Source of the DNA: Phytophthora colocasiae
Lineage: Eukaryota; Oomycota; Peronosporomycetes; Peronosporales; Peronosporaceae
Assembly: GCA_018806915.1 (NCBI GenBank)
Contig: JAGKQI010000105.1
Span: 4,092,001-4,156,000, forward strand
Reading direction: 5' to 3'
Length of the DNA: 64,000 nucleotides
Part shown: in pieces, positions 30,061-40,559 of the stretch
Layout of the letters: each line of letters begins with the position of its first letter
How positions within the stretch are numbered: position 1 is the first letter of the stretch
The notes under the pieces: generated by a model
The model's input: only the letters and a program-made list of their open reading frames with translations
Database searches by the model: none
What the model was told of the DNA's origin: nothing
Translations under genes and position numbers: made by a program

Positions 30061-31031
30061 ATGGGGGCAAAAAATTCCAAGCCGCAGCCACATCGAATCG
30101 AGCCGGAGGTCACAGCAGTTGAGGTTTTCCCGGATGCCACAGAAGCCCAGCAAGGAAGCAGCGGCAGTCCAAAACGGCAAAAGGTATCGCCTCCAACACA
30201 AGGTGGCACAACGCACGTCGTGCAAACGAATTTGCACGACGCATCAGATACTCAGAGCAACAGGCTGGCAGATACTGAGACACAGGACGAGGCGAAGGAG
30301 AAACAAAAGAAGAAGAGGAGACGCAGCAAGAAGGATAAAAACAAATCGTCACCACCGAAATTGGTACGGGCTCAGACGCAGCTGAACGAGCTGAAAAACG
30401 TTAAGCCACTGCTGCAACAGAGTCCGCAAGCTAGACAACAGCATTTTGAGCAGATCAAGGACGCGTATGCATTAGATGAAGAGGCGAGAAAGGCACCACA
30501 AGACGGACGATCTCGGTTCTTTAACTTTGAGAGCTGGAGGAAAACGCCTGAAAAGGGTGACTCACCAGGTCGAGAGCCAACAACGCTACTAACTCGATCC
30601 CAGGTACGTTTGTCAGCTTCAATGCCATTTAACGCTATGTCCTCATCGTGTATTTCCAGTCCTCAAGCGCGTCACGAGGTTTATTTGCTTCAACAGGACG
30701 TAGCGTTCGTAGTTCGCGAGGCACAGAGGAGATTTCAAACGATATTGAAGATCTCGAAGACAGTCGCGAAATTGAGTCATTGGTTTTACCACCACCATCC
30801 AGAACAACAGCAATAACAGCACCAACGGTTATAACATCACCCTTCCTAGCTGCTTCTAACCAAGTAGAGTACGGCCGTCCCGACATCCAAACTACACCAG
30901 TTATCCGCGTGAAAACCAGCGATCGACGGACACCCGAGCGGTCTAAGCGGCCTTTGCAACAGTCTGATCTCCGCCTCGACGACGTAGACGAAGACCTGAT
31001 GAAGCATATCTTAACTGACGAACCCCAATAA
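30061..31031 (+). CDS. Unknown protein with N-myristoylation signal
   Basis: Exons 30061-30603 and 30660-31031 give 304 residues. The N-terminus M-G-A-K-N-S-K fits the myristoylation consensus (Gly2, Ser6, Lys7), so the protein is probably membrane-tethered. The rest is low-complexity and charged: a very basic K-K-K-R-R-R-S-K-K-D-K cluster near residue 100, a helical segment, Ser/Thr-Pro motifs and a C-terminal acidic helix (D-D-V-D-E-D-L-M-K-H-I-L). The basic patch next to the lipid could strengthen membrane binding. I recognise no domain. Confidence 0.7.
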
Positions 31032-31217
31032 CTATGTTAGATTCGTGTTCCCATTGAATTGCTTGTAAGTTGAAGTGCAACAGATTTGACAGGTAAAGTA
31101 CCCAAATCATTTTGAGTCCCATTTCGGTTAAGTACGTTTAAATGAAGTAAACGTTAAGTGTTCCTGATCGTATCATTCGGAATCGAGGGAGAACGGGAGT
31201 AAGTAAGGCCGATCGCA

Positions 31218-34200
31218 ATGGCGCAGTGGAGACGCTTCGCCTTCTTCGATAAGGAGGTGCTCAAGGATGCTAACGGGCCATGGATGAAGGTGTGTTCTTG
31301 CTCTATCTTTCACCCTAACTCTCAGTCTCTACCTCGCTTTCTAACGCTGACAATGGTCGTTTAACTGCAGGGTGTAGATATCACCAGTATGAGCGCCAAT
31401 CGAGGCCTCATCTGCGTCGGAGACGCTGATGGCTTCGTGCACTTAGCTAACCGCTCGCTGGAGGCTCGGAAGTTCCAGGCACATGAACTATTTGTATCGC
31501 ATGTCGTCATGGTGCGTCGATTAGTTGTCGATCCTCACTTGAAGTTTCAAAGCCTCTAACACTTTTGTTCTTTTGGTTGTTACTTTACTACCAATAGATG
31601 CAACGCAGTAACGTGCTAGTGACGATCGGTGACGGAATCGATCCACGACCAGAAGAACTACGGGAGCAATCGAAAGCTATTGCAGAAGCTGGTCGCACCC
31701 CAAATGCCGAAGAGGTTTGTGCACTGAAAGAGGCATTAGCACTACACAGGTGCTAAATGGTCTTGTTATTGCTGTAGATGTACACGTCCAAGCCGACAGG
31801 GAAGACCACTGCAGTGGTTCGCTTCTGGCGCACTGATCAACAGGACCGAGAGGGAAAGCCCAAATTACTGCAGCAGATCCCTATTTTCGCCAAGAAATAT
31901 CCAGAGGAAGCGGTGACAGCGTTCGCAGTGAACGATGACTTGAGTCAATTCGCCGTGGGACTGAAGAACGGCGCTGTGATTCTCTTCCGCAGTGATTTAA
32001 AGCGCCGAACCGACCGCCCGCCTCATCTTCTCCAACCTGCAGGTCAATACCCTGTCACGGGGCTGTCGTTTGCGAGCAAGCCGGTCACTGCCACTGTGGG
32101 GCATGTGTTTTTGTACGCATCAACAAAGCGGGGACTTACGTGCTATCACTGCTCGCATGACGATCCAGCTTTAGTAAAGAGCGCTGGTGGTGCTGCCGCT
32201 CTCCCTCCCCGTACGACTGTGTTAGACGAACGTGGAGTGGATATGAACTGTTCGTGTGTGAATGAAGAAGGAGAGATCGCTGTGGGTCAGACGGATGCTG
32301 TTTACTTTTACACAACTGAAGATCGTTCGGTGTGCTTCGGTTTTGAAGGCGAAAAGAAGTACTTGTGCTTCTTCAAGCACTATCTCTTGGTGGCGCACGT
32401 GGATCCCCGTGGACGACACCAGGTCAATGTGTACGATCTGCAAAACAAGTTCATCGCATTCAACTGGACTCTTACAAGCACAAACCCTAAGGGTCCGATG
32501 CGCAAGCCCCCACTTGCATCGAACGCCCGTGCGCCAGGTGCACGTTTCGGTCTGGACGAAATGGAGGAAGTTCGTCACGTGGTGTGCGAGTTCGGTGCTA
32601 TCTTCGTGGTATCATCTATGGGTCATGTCTACCGTTTGAGTGAGAAGGACACGACGTCCAAGTTGGAGATTTTGTTCCGCAAGAACTTGTACTCGATCGC
32701 TATTTCACTGGCCTTCAGCTCCAACTACGACGTCAACAGTATCATCGATATTTTCCGGATGTATGGAGACCACTTGTATCAAAAGGGCGACTACGACGGA
32801 TCGCTGCGCCAGTACGTCCGTACAATCGGCCACGTTGAGCCATCATATGTGATTCGCCGATTCCTGGATGCGCAGCGTATCCACAACCTTACAGCCTACC
32901 TTGAAGCTCTTCACGAAAAAGCGTTTGCAAATGCTGAGCACACTACGCTGCTTTTGAACTGTTACACGAAGCTTAAGGATGTCAAGAAGTTGGATAAGTT
33001 CATTCAACTGGACGAGGTGATTGATGCAAAGAAGAATGGCACAAAGAGTGGCAGCGACTCTGGTGATCTGACGTCCAGGAACGGAGGCGCAGCTGCCAAC
33101 CTGAACTTCGACGTGGAGACTGCAATCAGTGTGTTGTGGGAGAACTACCCGCAGCACGCATTGACTTTGGCGAAGAAGCACGAGGAGCACAGTTGGTACT
33201 TGAAGATCCAGCTGGACCACATCAGCTACGTCGACTCGGAAGACTCAGTTGCGCTGTCGGAAAGCGAAAAGGAACGAGTGGCTGATGCGCTGGAGTACAT
33301 TGAGCACTTGAGCTTCTCGGAAGCTGATTCGAACTTGCGCAAATATGGACGCACTCTGGTTACGCATCTGCCGGGACCCACGACGGAGCTCTTGAAGCGT
33401 CTGTGCACAGGGAAGTTCGTTCCGGGGAACCCGTCGTTGAAATCGGACCCGGGCGATTTCCTGCACTTGTTTGTGTCACATCGTGCCCAATTGAAAGAGT
33501 TTCTGCAGTATATCGTGGAGGTGGAGACGGTGAGCAACACATCGATTGGCAACACGTTGCTGGAGATGGTTCTGAGCGACGACGACGATGGCGAGAACGG
33601 GTCACGCTCAGTTGAGGAAAAGGAGGAAGCTGTGCTACGTATTCTTGACAACCCGCGGGTTAAGTACGACGAGGACCACGCTTTGATTCATCTGCAGATG
33701 CACGGCATGAAGAAAGGCAAGCGCTACTTGTACAACAAGCTGCACATGTATCACATGCTGGTGCAGTTTCACATCGAGGAGAACGATGACCAGAGTATCC
33801 TTGAGGAAGTGCGCAAGCATGGAGAAAAGGACCCGAACCTGTGGTCTCTGGCTCTCAAGTATTTCGCTGAGCGAGGGCCACTGCCCAAGGGTGCTACTAG
33901 TGGCGAGGAATGGAGGGAGCTCAGGCAGCTACTCGCTCTCATTGATACGAACCCAGCGATCCCTCCGCTTCAGGTTGTGCAGGTGCTGAGTCAGTCTCGT
34001 GAGCTGCCTGTGTCTGTGATAAAGCAGTATGTGGTGAACCAGTTGGCCAGCGACGAGAAGAAGATCGAGGAGGACGAGGAGAAGATTAAGGCGTTCAAGG
34101 GTGATACGAAGCAGATGAAAGAGGAGATCGCGCAGCTCAGCAGTCGAGCTGTGGTCTTCCAGGCGACAAAGTGCGATCTGTGCAACCACGATCTGGATCT

Positions 34201-34483
34201 CCCAGCCGTGCACTTCATGTGCCAGCACAGTTTCCACCTGAACTGCATCTCGGAGACGGACCGTGAGTGTATCACGTGCTCGATGGACCACCGCCACATC
34301 TTGGGACTGAAGACGCAGCTGGAACAGAAGGCTGGCAACCACGAGCAGTTCTACAACCAACTGGAGACCGCAGCGGACGGTTTCCACACTATTGCAGAAT
34401 ACTTTGGCAAGGGCATCTTCAAGAGCAACGAGGTGGTGCTGGACGAGGGCTCCTTCGAGACTCGCTTTAGTGCCGAATTTTAG
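31218..34483 (+). CDS. VPS11: VPS11, core subunit of the HOPS/CORVET tethering complexes
   Basis: Exons 31218-31289, 31371-31511, 31598-31713 and 31778-34483 encode about 1,010 residues. The start M-A-Q-W-R-R-F-A-F-F-D-K-E-V is characteristic of Vps11. An N-terminal beta-propeller is followed by a long alpha-solenoid with clathrin-heavy-chain-type repeats (about 400-800) and a coiled coil. A C-terminal RING-H2 reads C-D-L-C...F-M-C-Q-H-S-F-H-L-N-C...C-I-T-C. HOPS and CORVET tether late endosomes and vacuoles before SNARE-driven fusion, and the RING end contacts Vps18. Length and architecture match the family. Together with the PX and PI4K genes it makes endosomal traffic well represented in the window. 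Confidence 0.95.
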
Positions 34484-34562
34484 TTGCAAGTCCTGGTCTG
34501 TCTTGGCGTGAGGTATTCTACTCTTCTAACATGCAATTACTTGTCTTCTACTGTAGAGCCCA

Positions 34563-35486
34563 TCAGGTTAAGTCTATCACATCGTCCCTCTTGCGCTTTC
34601 GCTCTTGAACGCCATCACTCTTCTCCTGGTCTTCCTCACCCACAAGATCAATTATATCAAGGACAGTAGGGTGTCTAGGTGCTGGTACACGTTGTTGCCG
34701 AGCTGCGACACCATCTTCTTCATCACTGCTTTCAATTCCCAGCACTTCGTGGGATGCTCCTTCACGAAGCACGTTTCGACAGTGCTCATTGTCTCTACGT
34801 CGCCTTTCAGCCGCCTCCAACACTTTTCGCCGAAGTATTTGAGGATCCAGAGCCTCTTTCGAGTCCTTTTTCGATGACGACGACCCAAGACGGCGACTAG
34901 TTTCGCCCCCAAGCAGCGAATGGTACTGTTTTCTCCGTTTGGCAGCCAGTACTGCCGCAACTCGAATTGGAACACCGATACTGCTACCACCAAGTCGCTG
35001 GCCCTCCCCAGCCCCTGAAAACTTAACACCTTCTTCTCCAACCAGACCGCGCACCATAAGCGACTCCATCTCGTGTTTGAGTTCGTCCAGGTACTTGTAG
35101 AAGGCCTGGTTGTGCGGCCCATGCACCATGTGGGTGAGTTCGTGCAGTAGCGTCCCTAGAAGCTCCTCGTAAGGGTAAAAAGATTCAGGGTTTCGCTGTG
35201 GCCTCACTACAAAGCCATAATAAGTTAAATTTCAATGTAGTTGTGGCAGTAATGAGAGAACAACCGACGTACAGCGAACGTAGATTTTGGCGCCTCGATT
35301 CACGTTCATACCGAGCAGAGCGCCATCCTTGGGAAAGAACTCGAGCAGCCGCCGTACGCGGAAGCGTCTGCGCGTCATGATGGGCAAAACCGCGACGGCC
35401 AGGCGCTCCAGGATCCGCTGAGCATGCTCGCGCTGAGGCTGCCGCACTAGCGCCTTGATCTCGTCGATGGCGAAGGATGTAGCCAT
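34563..35486 (-). CDS. WSS1: WLM-domain metalloprotease of the Wss1 type
   Basis: Exon 1 begins at 35486 and ends near 35273. Exon 2 runs from about 35208 to 34563. The WLM domain carries R-R-F-R-V-R-R-L-L-E-F-F-P, N-V-N-R-G-A-K-I-Y-V-R and L-L-H-E-L-T-H-M-V-H-G-P-H, the zinc-binding HExxHxxHGxxH motif. The C-terminal half is basic and ends with two SUMO-interacting motifs, V-L-D-I-I-D-L-V and D-V-I-D-L-T. Wss1 proteases cut proteins crosslinked to DNA and are recruited by SUMO. All key zinc and catalytic residues are present, so this should be active. Confidence 0.93.
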
Positions 35487-35538
35487 GTGTCAAAATGTAA
35501 CGAATCTTGGTGGTCGTCAAGTTAGGTAAGGTCAGACG

Positions 35539-36610
35539 TTGTGTGCATGCTGTCAGCAAGTGGTAGCTTCACCCAGGTTCTCCCGTTATTTCCTTAATCT
35601 TTGCTCCGTGTACAGAGCAAACAAAATGCGAACGCAAAAGCTGCTACGTGCTGGAGCATATATTAACTCGCGGAGCTATATGTACTTACTGGTATTAGCT
35701 AAACCAGCGTTGGAACGAGCATCCAGTATGTCAACGTGGACACCTGGTTGAACTAAAGCTTCAACACCATGGCGTTTGAATGGAAAAGCAGTCAAGCTGC
35801 GTGAGAATCTCACTGAGATGCACAAGAGGCTTCCACCGACAGTGGATAGCTTGCCGTTAAACCGTGGTCCATGCAGTGGTGGCGTCGAGTAGCGTTGGGC
35901 AGAATAAATGGCTGGTTAAAACCATAAATGGTTATAACCAGGAAAAAACCAGCCGGATTCGTGCCGAAAACTGCCGAAAACTCAAATCGGCCTAATTCGG
36001 AGGATAGCGATGTTTTATTAATTCTTTACCTCGCAGCGGCCATCTTTTAGGAGGCCTCAGTCATGGTCATGGCCCATTAGGGCGAAATGATGAGGCCCGG
36101 ACTCTCATTTCTCAGAAGAGCACTCGTTCCAGTCCACACCATGCCTCGACCGCAAAAGTCAGTATGGAGACTTTACGACACCATCGTAGCGAACGGTCCT
36201 GGCAAGGCTTACCTTGACGTTAGGTGCAAGAACTCCGACGTCGACATAAAGAATGGTCATAGGAAGGTAATGCACGTCCTAGTATCGCATGTAGCTGCCA
36301 GCCATATGAGTCGTGTGCCTTCGTCTTCCGGCGCGGCGCTTGCTTGCCTTCCAGACTCTCTGCAGGAGGCTGCTCCCTGCATGTATCCAGCCCGCGCTAA
36401 TTTGCTGGGTGCAGCGGCCTAATTCGTTTTCGGCAGTTTTCGGCAGAAATGGTTATAACCTGCCGAAAACTTGCCATATGGTTTTAACCATAAATGGCAG
36501 TAATTTACAGCCATTTTGCCAACGCTAGCGTCGAGAATCCGTTGCTCGACATTGACATGCCGCTGGTGATACAGAATTCCCCGGCAAAGGGAGAAAGGTG
36601 GGACCAATAA
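35539..36610 (+). pseudogene. Unknown coding relic split by a hAT-type insertion
   Basis: A plus-strand frame (about 35775-35889) has no stop and resumes exactly in phase at 36536, after the inserted element and the second copy of its target duplication. It then stops at 36608-36610. The joined part is about 60 codons and is not recognised. Upstream (about 35600-35670) the plus strand has a short ankyrin-like phrase (K-L-L-R-A-G-A-Y-I-N-S-R), and the minus strand near 35700-35770 has another (H-G-V-E-A-L-V-Q-P-G-V-H-V-D). The area therefore looks like scrambled gene remains. Confidence 0.4.
35882..36535. mobile_element. hAT-type non-autonomous element with perfect 8-bp target duplication
   Basis: The element spans 35890-36527 (638 bp). 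It begins TAGCGTTGGGCAGAAT and ends, read on the other strand, TAGCGTTGGCAAAAT. It is flanked on both sides by GCGTCGAG (35882-35889 and 36528-36535). TAGNGTTGG ends and 8-bp duplications define the hAT superfamily. Subterminal sequences with TGCCGAAAAC and ATGGTTATAACC words are repeated in inverted orientation. Inside, a frame at about 36090-36340 (M-P-R-P-Q-K-S-V-W-R-L-Y-D) resembles the N-terminal DNA-binding part of a hAT transposase. No catalytic domain remains. Confidence 0.88.
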
Positions 36611-36675
36611 AAATTCCAAGTCAACAAGTTAACAGGAATTCGCATTCAGCCACATGTACTTAATTACGTTAGGTT

Positions 36676-37922
36676 TTAGTAGGACATAATACGACGCACA
36701 GACATTGCAGAGTTTGGTCTTGAAATGATACCGGAGTGCATCCAACAGTTCAAAATCGCTGTCAGTGGGACCTCATTCCAGGCCTCAGATGCCCAGCTGA
36801 TTGCGGTGAAAATTGAGATCTTTTGCTGGGGCTTCCCAGCTACGTAGCGATCAATACAGTTCTCCATCTTGATACGGCTGAATCTGCGTTTTACGCACGC
36901 AATAATCCCCTGGTCCAGTGGCTGTAGGACGCTTGTTGTGTTTTTTGGCAGGAACTCAAGTCGCACATTCGTAAGTGGCTCTAGAGGTTTCATGTGTGAG
37001 GACACATTGTCTACAAGGAGGAGAATTCGACGGTTCTTCCTCTTCATCTGCACGTCGAGTGCATGTAGCCAGCGTAAGAAAATTAATCCGTTCATCCAAG
37101 CTTTTCTGCTGTTTGTATACTCTACGCCAAGCTCAGCAGTCACGTTGTGCCCCTTAAAAGCGCGTGGGTTTTGTGACCTACCGATAAAAAGCAAAGGCAG
37201 CTTGTCGCTGCCATCAGCATTGACGGCCACAGCCATCGTCAGCCTAGTCTTGTCGGCCTTATACCCCGCCTTCTTGTTGCTTCTGGACATGGTCCACGGT
37301 GACTCTGCGAGGTAGAAGAACGACGTCTCGTCCATATTGTAGATGTCCTTGAGCGCATATAGATCCGTAATCTTGCGCATGTTTGCCCGACCTTCAGCAA
37401 CGACTTTTGCATCAACTGACGTGGCTTCGCCGTGTTTTCTCAAGCAGTGAATCCCGTATCGTTTCTTTAGTCGATATAGCCAGCCTTTGAGAATCATGGG
37501 CGTTTGTGCAACGGTAGATGTCCAAACCTCTCTTCAACAAACGTTTTGGCCCGATAGATCAGTCCATAGTCTGTCAAAGACTTGACCTCAGCCCCCATTT
37601 TGTCAAATTCACACACGAGAGCGCGATCAAGGGCTTCAATTTCATTGTCGCCAATCTTTTTGCGGTTGTGGGTGTCCTTGTTTAGTTTTCGGAGCTCATG
37701 GGTCTTGCGGAGGATCTTGTAGAGAGATGATTGTGCGGGTGGTCTAGGGAGGTCGAATGCTCGTGCAGCCCAGTCGGCTAGTGCAATCATGTCGAGGCTC
37801 TCCGAGTCACCCAGACGCTGACGTCGTGTAGCTGCTACTTCGCATAGCATGATCTTCATGCCGATCGTGAGGCGCACATTTTGTTTGGATAGATGCTTCT
37901 TGGACTTTGGTGGTAAAGTCAT
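36676..37922 (-). pseudogene. pogo/Tigger-type transposase, split by a single frameshift
   Basis: Read leftward, 37922-37494 encodes an N-terminal helix-turn-helix/CENP-B-like DNA-binding part. Then 37497-36676 encodes the DDE_1 catalytic domain with N-M-D-E-T-S-F-F, L-L-L-V-D-N-V-S-S-H and Q-P-L-D-Q-G-I-I (Asp triad). The two frames overlap by ATGA and are offset by one base at the GGG run 37498-37500; a fourth base there would join them. The element is therefore inactive or the base count is wrong. No clear terminal repeats or TA duplications were found. Confidence 0.85.
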
Positions 37923-38840
37923 GTCGAGTTGTCAAGTAGGGTCTCCTGCGTGCACACACACATCCTCCTGCAATATCTAATCTATTGCGGCAGCCATCCA
38001 TTTACTACTCCAATGTTGCAACCTGCATGCGTGCAAGTGTCCTGCAGGTGATCTAATTCCTCCAACCCAACTTAGCTCAGTACACCATGAAAACATCTGA
38101 TGCAAATCGCATGCTAGGATCTACTATGTCTGGGAGGTATACTTATGCACACGATTCTCCCTTTGCCGGGGAAGTCTGTACATGTAAACTGCACCTCAAG
38201 CACCCAGAACCGCGCGTGTCTGGTTCGTATCATAGCGTACAGTACAGGTAACGTTTGAAGTCAGCCGATGAGTGCTACCGGCCGCATAGATAGCGCTGCG
38301 ATCTGGAAGAATCGAAGGCGCTTCCAATGGAAGTTCCATTGCCTGCCAGTCGCTATGCCGATAGGACTATTCAAGCAAGAGCCGAGCCTTGGTATTGCGT
38401 TGCAGCTTACACGTTGAATGTACTGTCAAACGACGCCGATCCTCAAGCGCCGTAGCGGAGACCTGTGACGCGCCCGACACGCTGTAGACGCCACGGCAGG
38501 TCGATGACGCGTCCACATCACTGCACTCGATCCATGAACCAATCAGCATGCATCCTCATCTCCACTTTGAAAACAGCTTCAAGAATGGTTTTGACCAGGT
38601 TATTTATATTTGCAGGTTGTTAATGGTTCAAACATGCAAATGGAGTGCAGCGTCGCGCGCGCAGTACTATATATCGCAGGTTTTCGTTCGGCGGTACATT
38701 CTCTCGAAACGACGTCCGCCCCGTCGACGCTGGGTTGCCACTGCTTCGTGCTGCTGCACTACACCTTGCACTCTTTGCATCACTCAGTTCCCAATTTGCG
38801 TCGTCCCCATCAATTGAATTCCGCTCCAACCTTCGCAACC
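37923..38840. other. Long intergenic stretch without recognised genes
   Basis: About 900 nt between the pogo remnant and the 46-residue gene. I see no conserved coding sequence or clear repeat. A CCAAT (38534-38538) lies about 300 nt upstream of the ATG at 38841. Confidence 0.4.
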
Positions 38841-38981
38841 ATGTTCGATCAGCTCAAGCACGTTGTATCCCGCCCGCTGACTGGCAACGCAGCTACTGAG
38901 AAGCACTTCACTGCGCAGTCCAAGCTCGAGAAATCGGACCCATCTACGGCTTTTGAGCGCTCCGGCTGGGTGTACATCTAA
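38841..38981 (+). CDS. Putative 46-residue protein
   Basis: The ATG at 38841 has a favourable context (GCAACCATGT) and opens a frame of 46 codons (M-F-D-Q-L-K-H-V-V-S-R-P...F-E-R-S-G-W-V-Y-I). Codon use is typical of the neighbours (AAG, CTC, GAG, GGC). The product is polar with an aromatic C-terminus and no membrane segment. I do not recognise it. An unspliced coding start further upstream in the same frame is possible but lacks codon bias. Confidence 0.45.
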   Translation: MFDQLKHVVSRPLTGNAATEKHFTAQSKLEKSDPSTAFERSGWVYI

Positions 38982-39303
38982 ACTGTCCAAGAAACAAACG
39001 GACTCAAGCAGCTGATGGAGTTTCAAGAGAAGACCCAGACTTAAGCAAGAAACCAAACAGCAGCGTTCGTCGTGTTACATTATTTATGTGGACAAGCAAC
39101 AAACAAGTGTACTTTTAAGAAAACTACGGGAACTCGCCAGAGACTCCTTCCACTAATGCACGTCATTGAAATCTTCCGACTTCGTTTGTGTTGCTTTTGC
39201 TGCCTTTGGTCAAGACACGCGGTCTTGGCCGTTTTGAACGCTGCGTGTTGTTTTCATACTGTTATTGTGCGACTCTCTAGCTTCCTCACATTCTGGCACT
39301 AAA
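38982..39303. other. Intergenic stretch
   Basis: Holds the presumed 3' end of the small gene and the promoter of the next gene. No feature is recognised. Confidence 0.4.
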
Positions 39304-39928
39304 ATGGTTCGGGTGAAGGTTCGCGTTTTCACATTCCCTTCAGACCCTAGGAGGCAGAACTCTTATGTCGTCGGCACCATTGAGGTATCCGAGGTGCAGA
39401 TCCCGCTGAATGGCCTTGCATTTGATACTACTACCTTTGTGCATTCGATGCAGGGAGGACTGCTACCTGTTGTAGGGACGCTTAATCTCGACGAAAAAGA
39501 GGCCAACACCGTCACTTTCGCTCAACTGCGGTCACGCATCGAGCTACTACAGAGCAAGGACGTGATCCGACGGAGCGTAATGTTCCAAGAGGTGCTGGCA
39601 CTCATCGCAGCGTCGCCAAACCCTCACGGTTGGCCTCCCAACGCCATGCAGACCTATTGGTTCGGTCATTTCACTGACGAGAATGATAGTGTCCCGCTTG
39701 TCATCACAGTGAGTAGCTTGCCTGAATACCGATCGATTCGTCTCTCATTCTTCTGCTGAATTCTAGGCCGCCGACGAAAACGTCCCCATCAATCAGTTCC
39801 TGAATATGACGACTTCCAAGCAAACAGGAGACTTGGTACTCATCCCACAAACTCAACTCGGTCCTGTATGTGAACAATGTTGCGAAGGCTGCTCGCTCTG
39901 TCCTTCCATCATCATCAACAAGCAATAA
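39304..39928 (+). CDS. Unknown conserved-looking protein
   Basis: Exons 39304-39708 and 39767-39928 give 188 residues with good codon bias. It begins M-V-R-V-K-V-R-V-F-T-F-P and contains W-P-P-N-A-M-Q-T-Y-W-F-G-H-F. I recognise no domain. The Cys-rich tail (C-E-Q-C-C-E-G-C-S-L-C) may be artefactual: a GTATGT at 39869 could be a donor that removes it. The stop lies only 39 nt from the end of the convergent LYR gene. Confidence 0.55.
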
Positions 39929-39967
39929 ACTACAATTTTTCGAGAACCATTTTCTGTTTCAAAAAGC

Positions 39968-40285
39968 TTAACTGCTCTCCTTCTTGCCGTCACCAACGAC
40001 CTTTGCACTCACACCGTCATGTACAGGTTGAATCGCATCACGCCCCACCTCAACACTCCAATTGGGCATCGACGGGTGCAGATTCGCGTACATGGACAGC
40101 TCCTTGATACCTGCGCGTACTGACGCCAGTTCCTCGCGAATTTCCTGTGCGTCTGTGAGGCTCTTGTTGGCGTGAAACTCTGTCTTGATGTCGCGGATGA
40201 TCGACTCGCGCTTGATGCTCGGGTAGCGCTGCGCCAGCTTGAGGATCCGCCGGTACATGCGCAGCACTTCCTTCGTCTCCGCCAT
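39968..40285 (-). CDS. LYR-motif protein, LYRM1-like
   Basis: A single exon encodes 105 residues. Near the N-terminus is V-L-R-M-Y-R-R-I-L-K-L-A, the L/M-Y-R signature, followed by F-H-A-N-K-S-L-T-D-A-Q-E-I, which fits the second helix of the Complex1_LYR fold and most resembles LYRM1. LYR proteins bind acyl carrier protein in mitochondria and help assemble respiratory complexes or deliver Fe-S clusters. The specific client is unknown. The long C-terminal tail after residue 70 is not part of the fold. Confidence 0.8.
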   Translation of the reverse strand: MAETKEVLRMYRRILKLAQRYPSIKRESIIRDIKTEFHANKSLTDAQEIREELASVRAGIKELSMYANLHPSMPNWSVEVGRDAIQPVHDGVSAKVVGDGKKESS

Positions 40286-40559
40286 ATTTTACCTAATGGT
40301 ACCGGTAAACATACAATACCATGTGTAGTAGTGTATAGTATACATGAAAGCCTATCATTGGTGGAAAGCACGTCACTTCACTAGTCTTGGCATAGCGACA
40401 CCTTCGCTGCCGACGTCTCGCTTGCTGGCCAACCTACGCGTTGTCTGGCCCCTCTGCACGCTTCTCGTCTTTCGCTTCGTCTTTCCCGTAGTTTTCTGCA
40501 CGTGTATCTATTGTACTTATCTCCATATCTATTTAATCCGCTGCCAACCGCCCGACATC

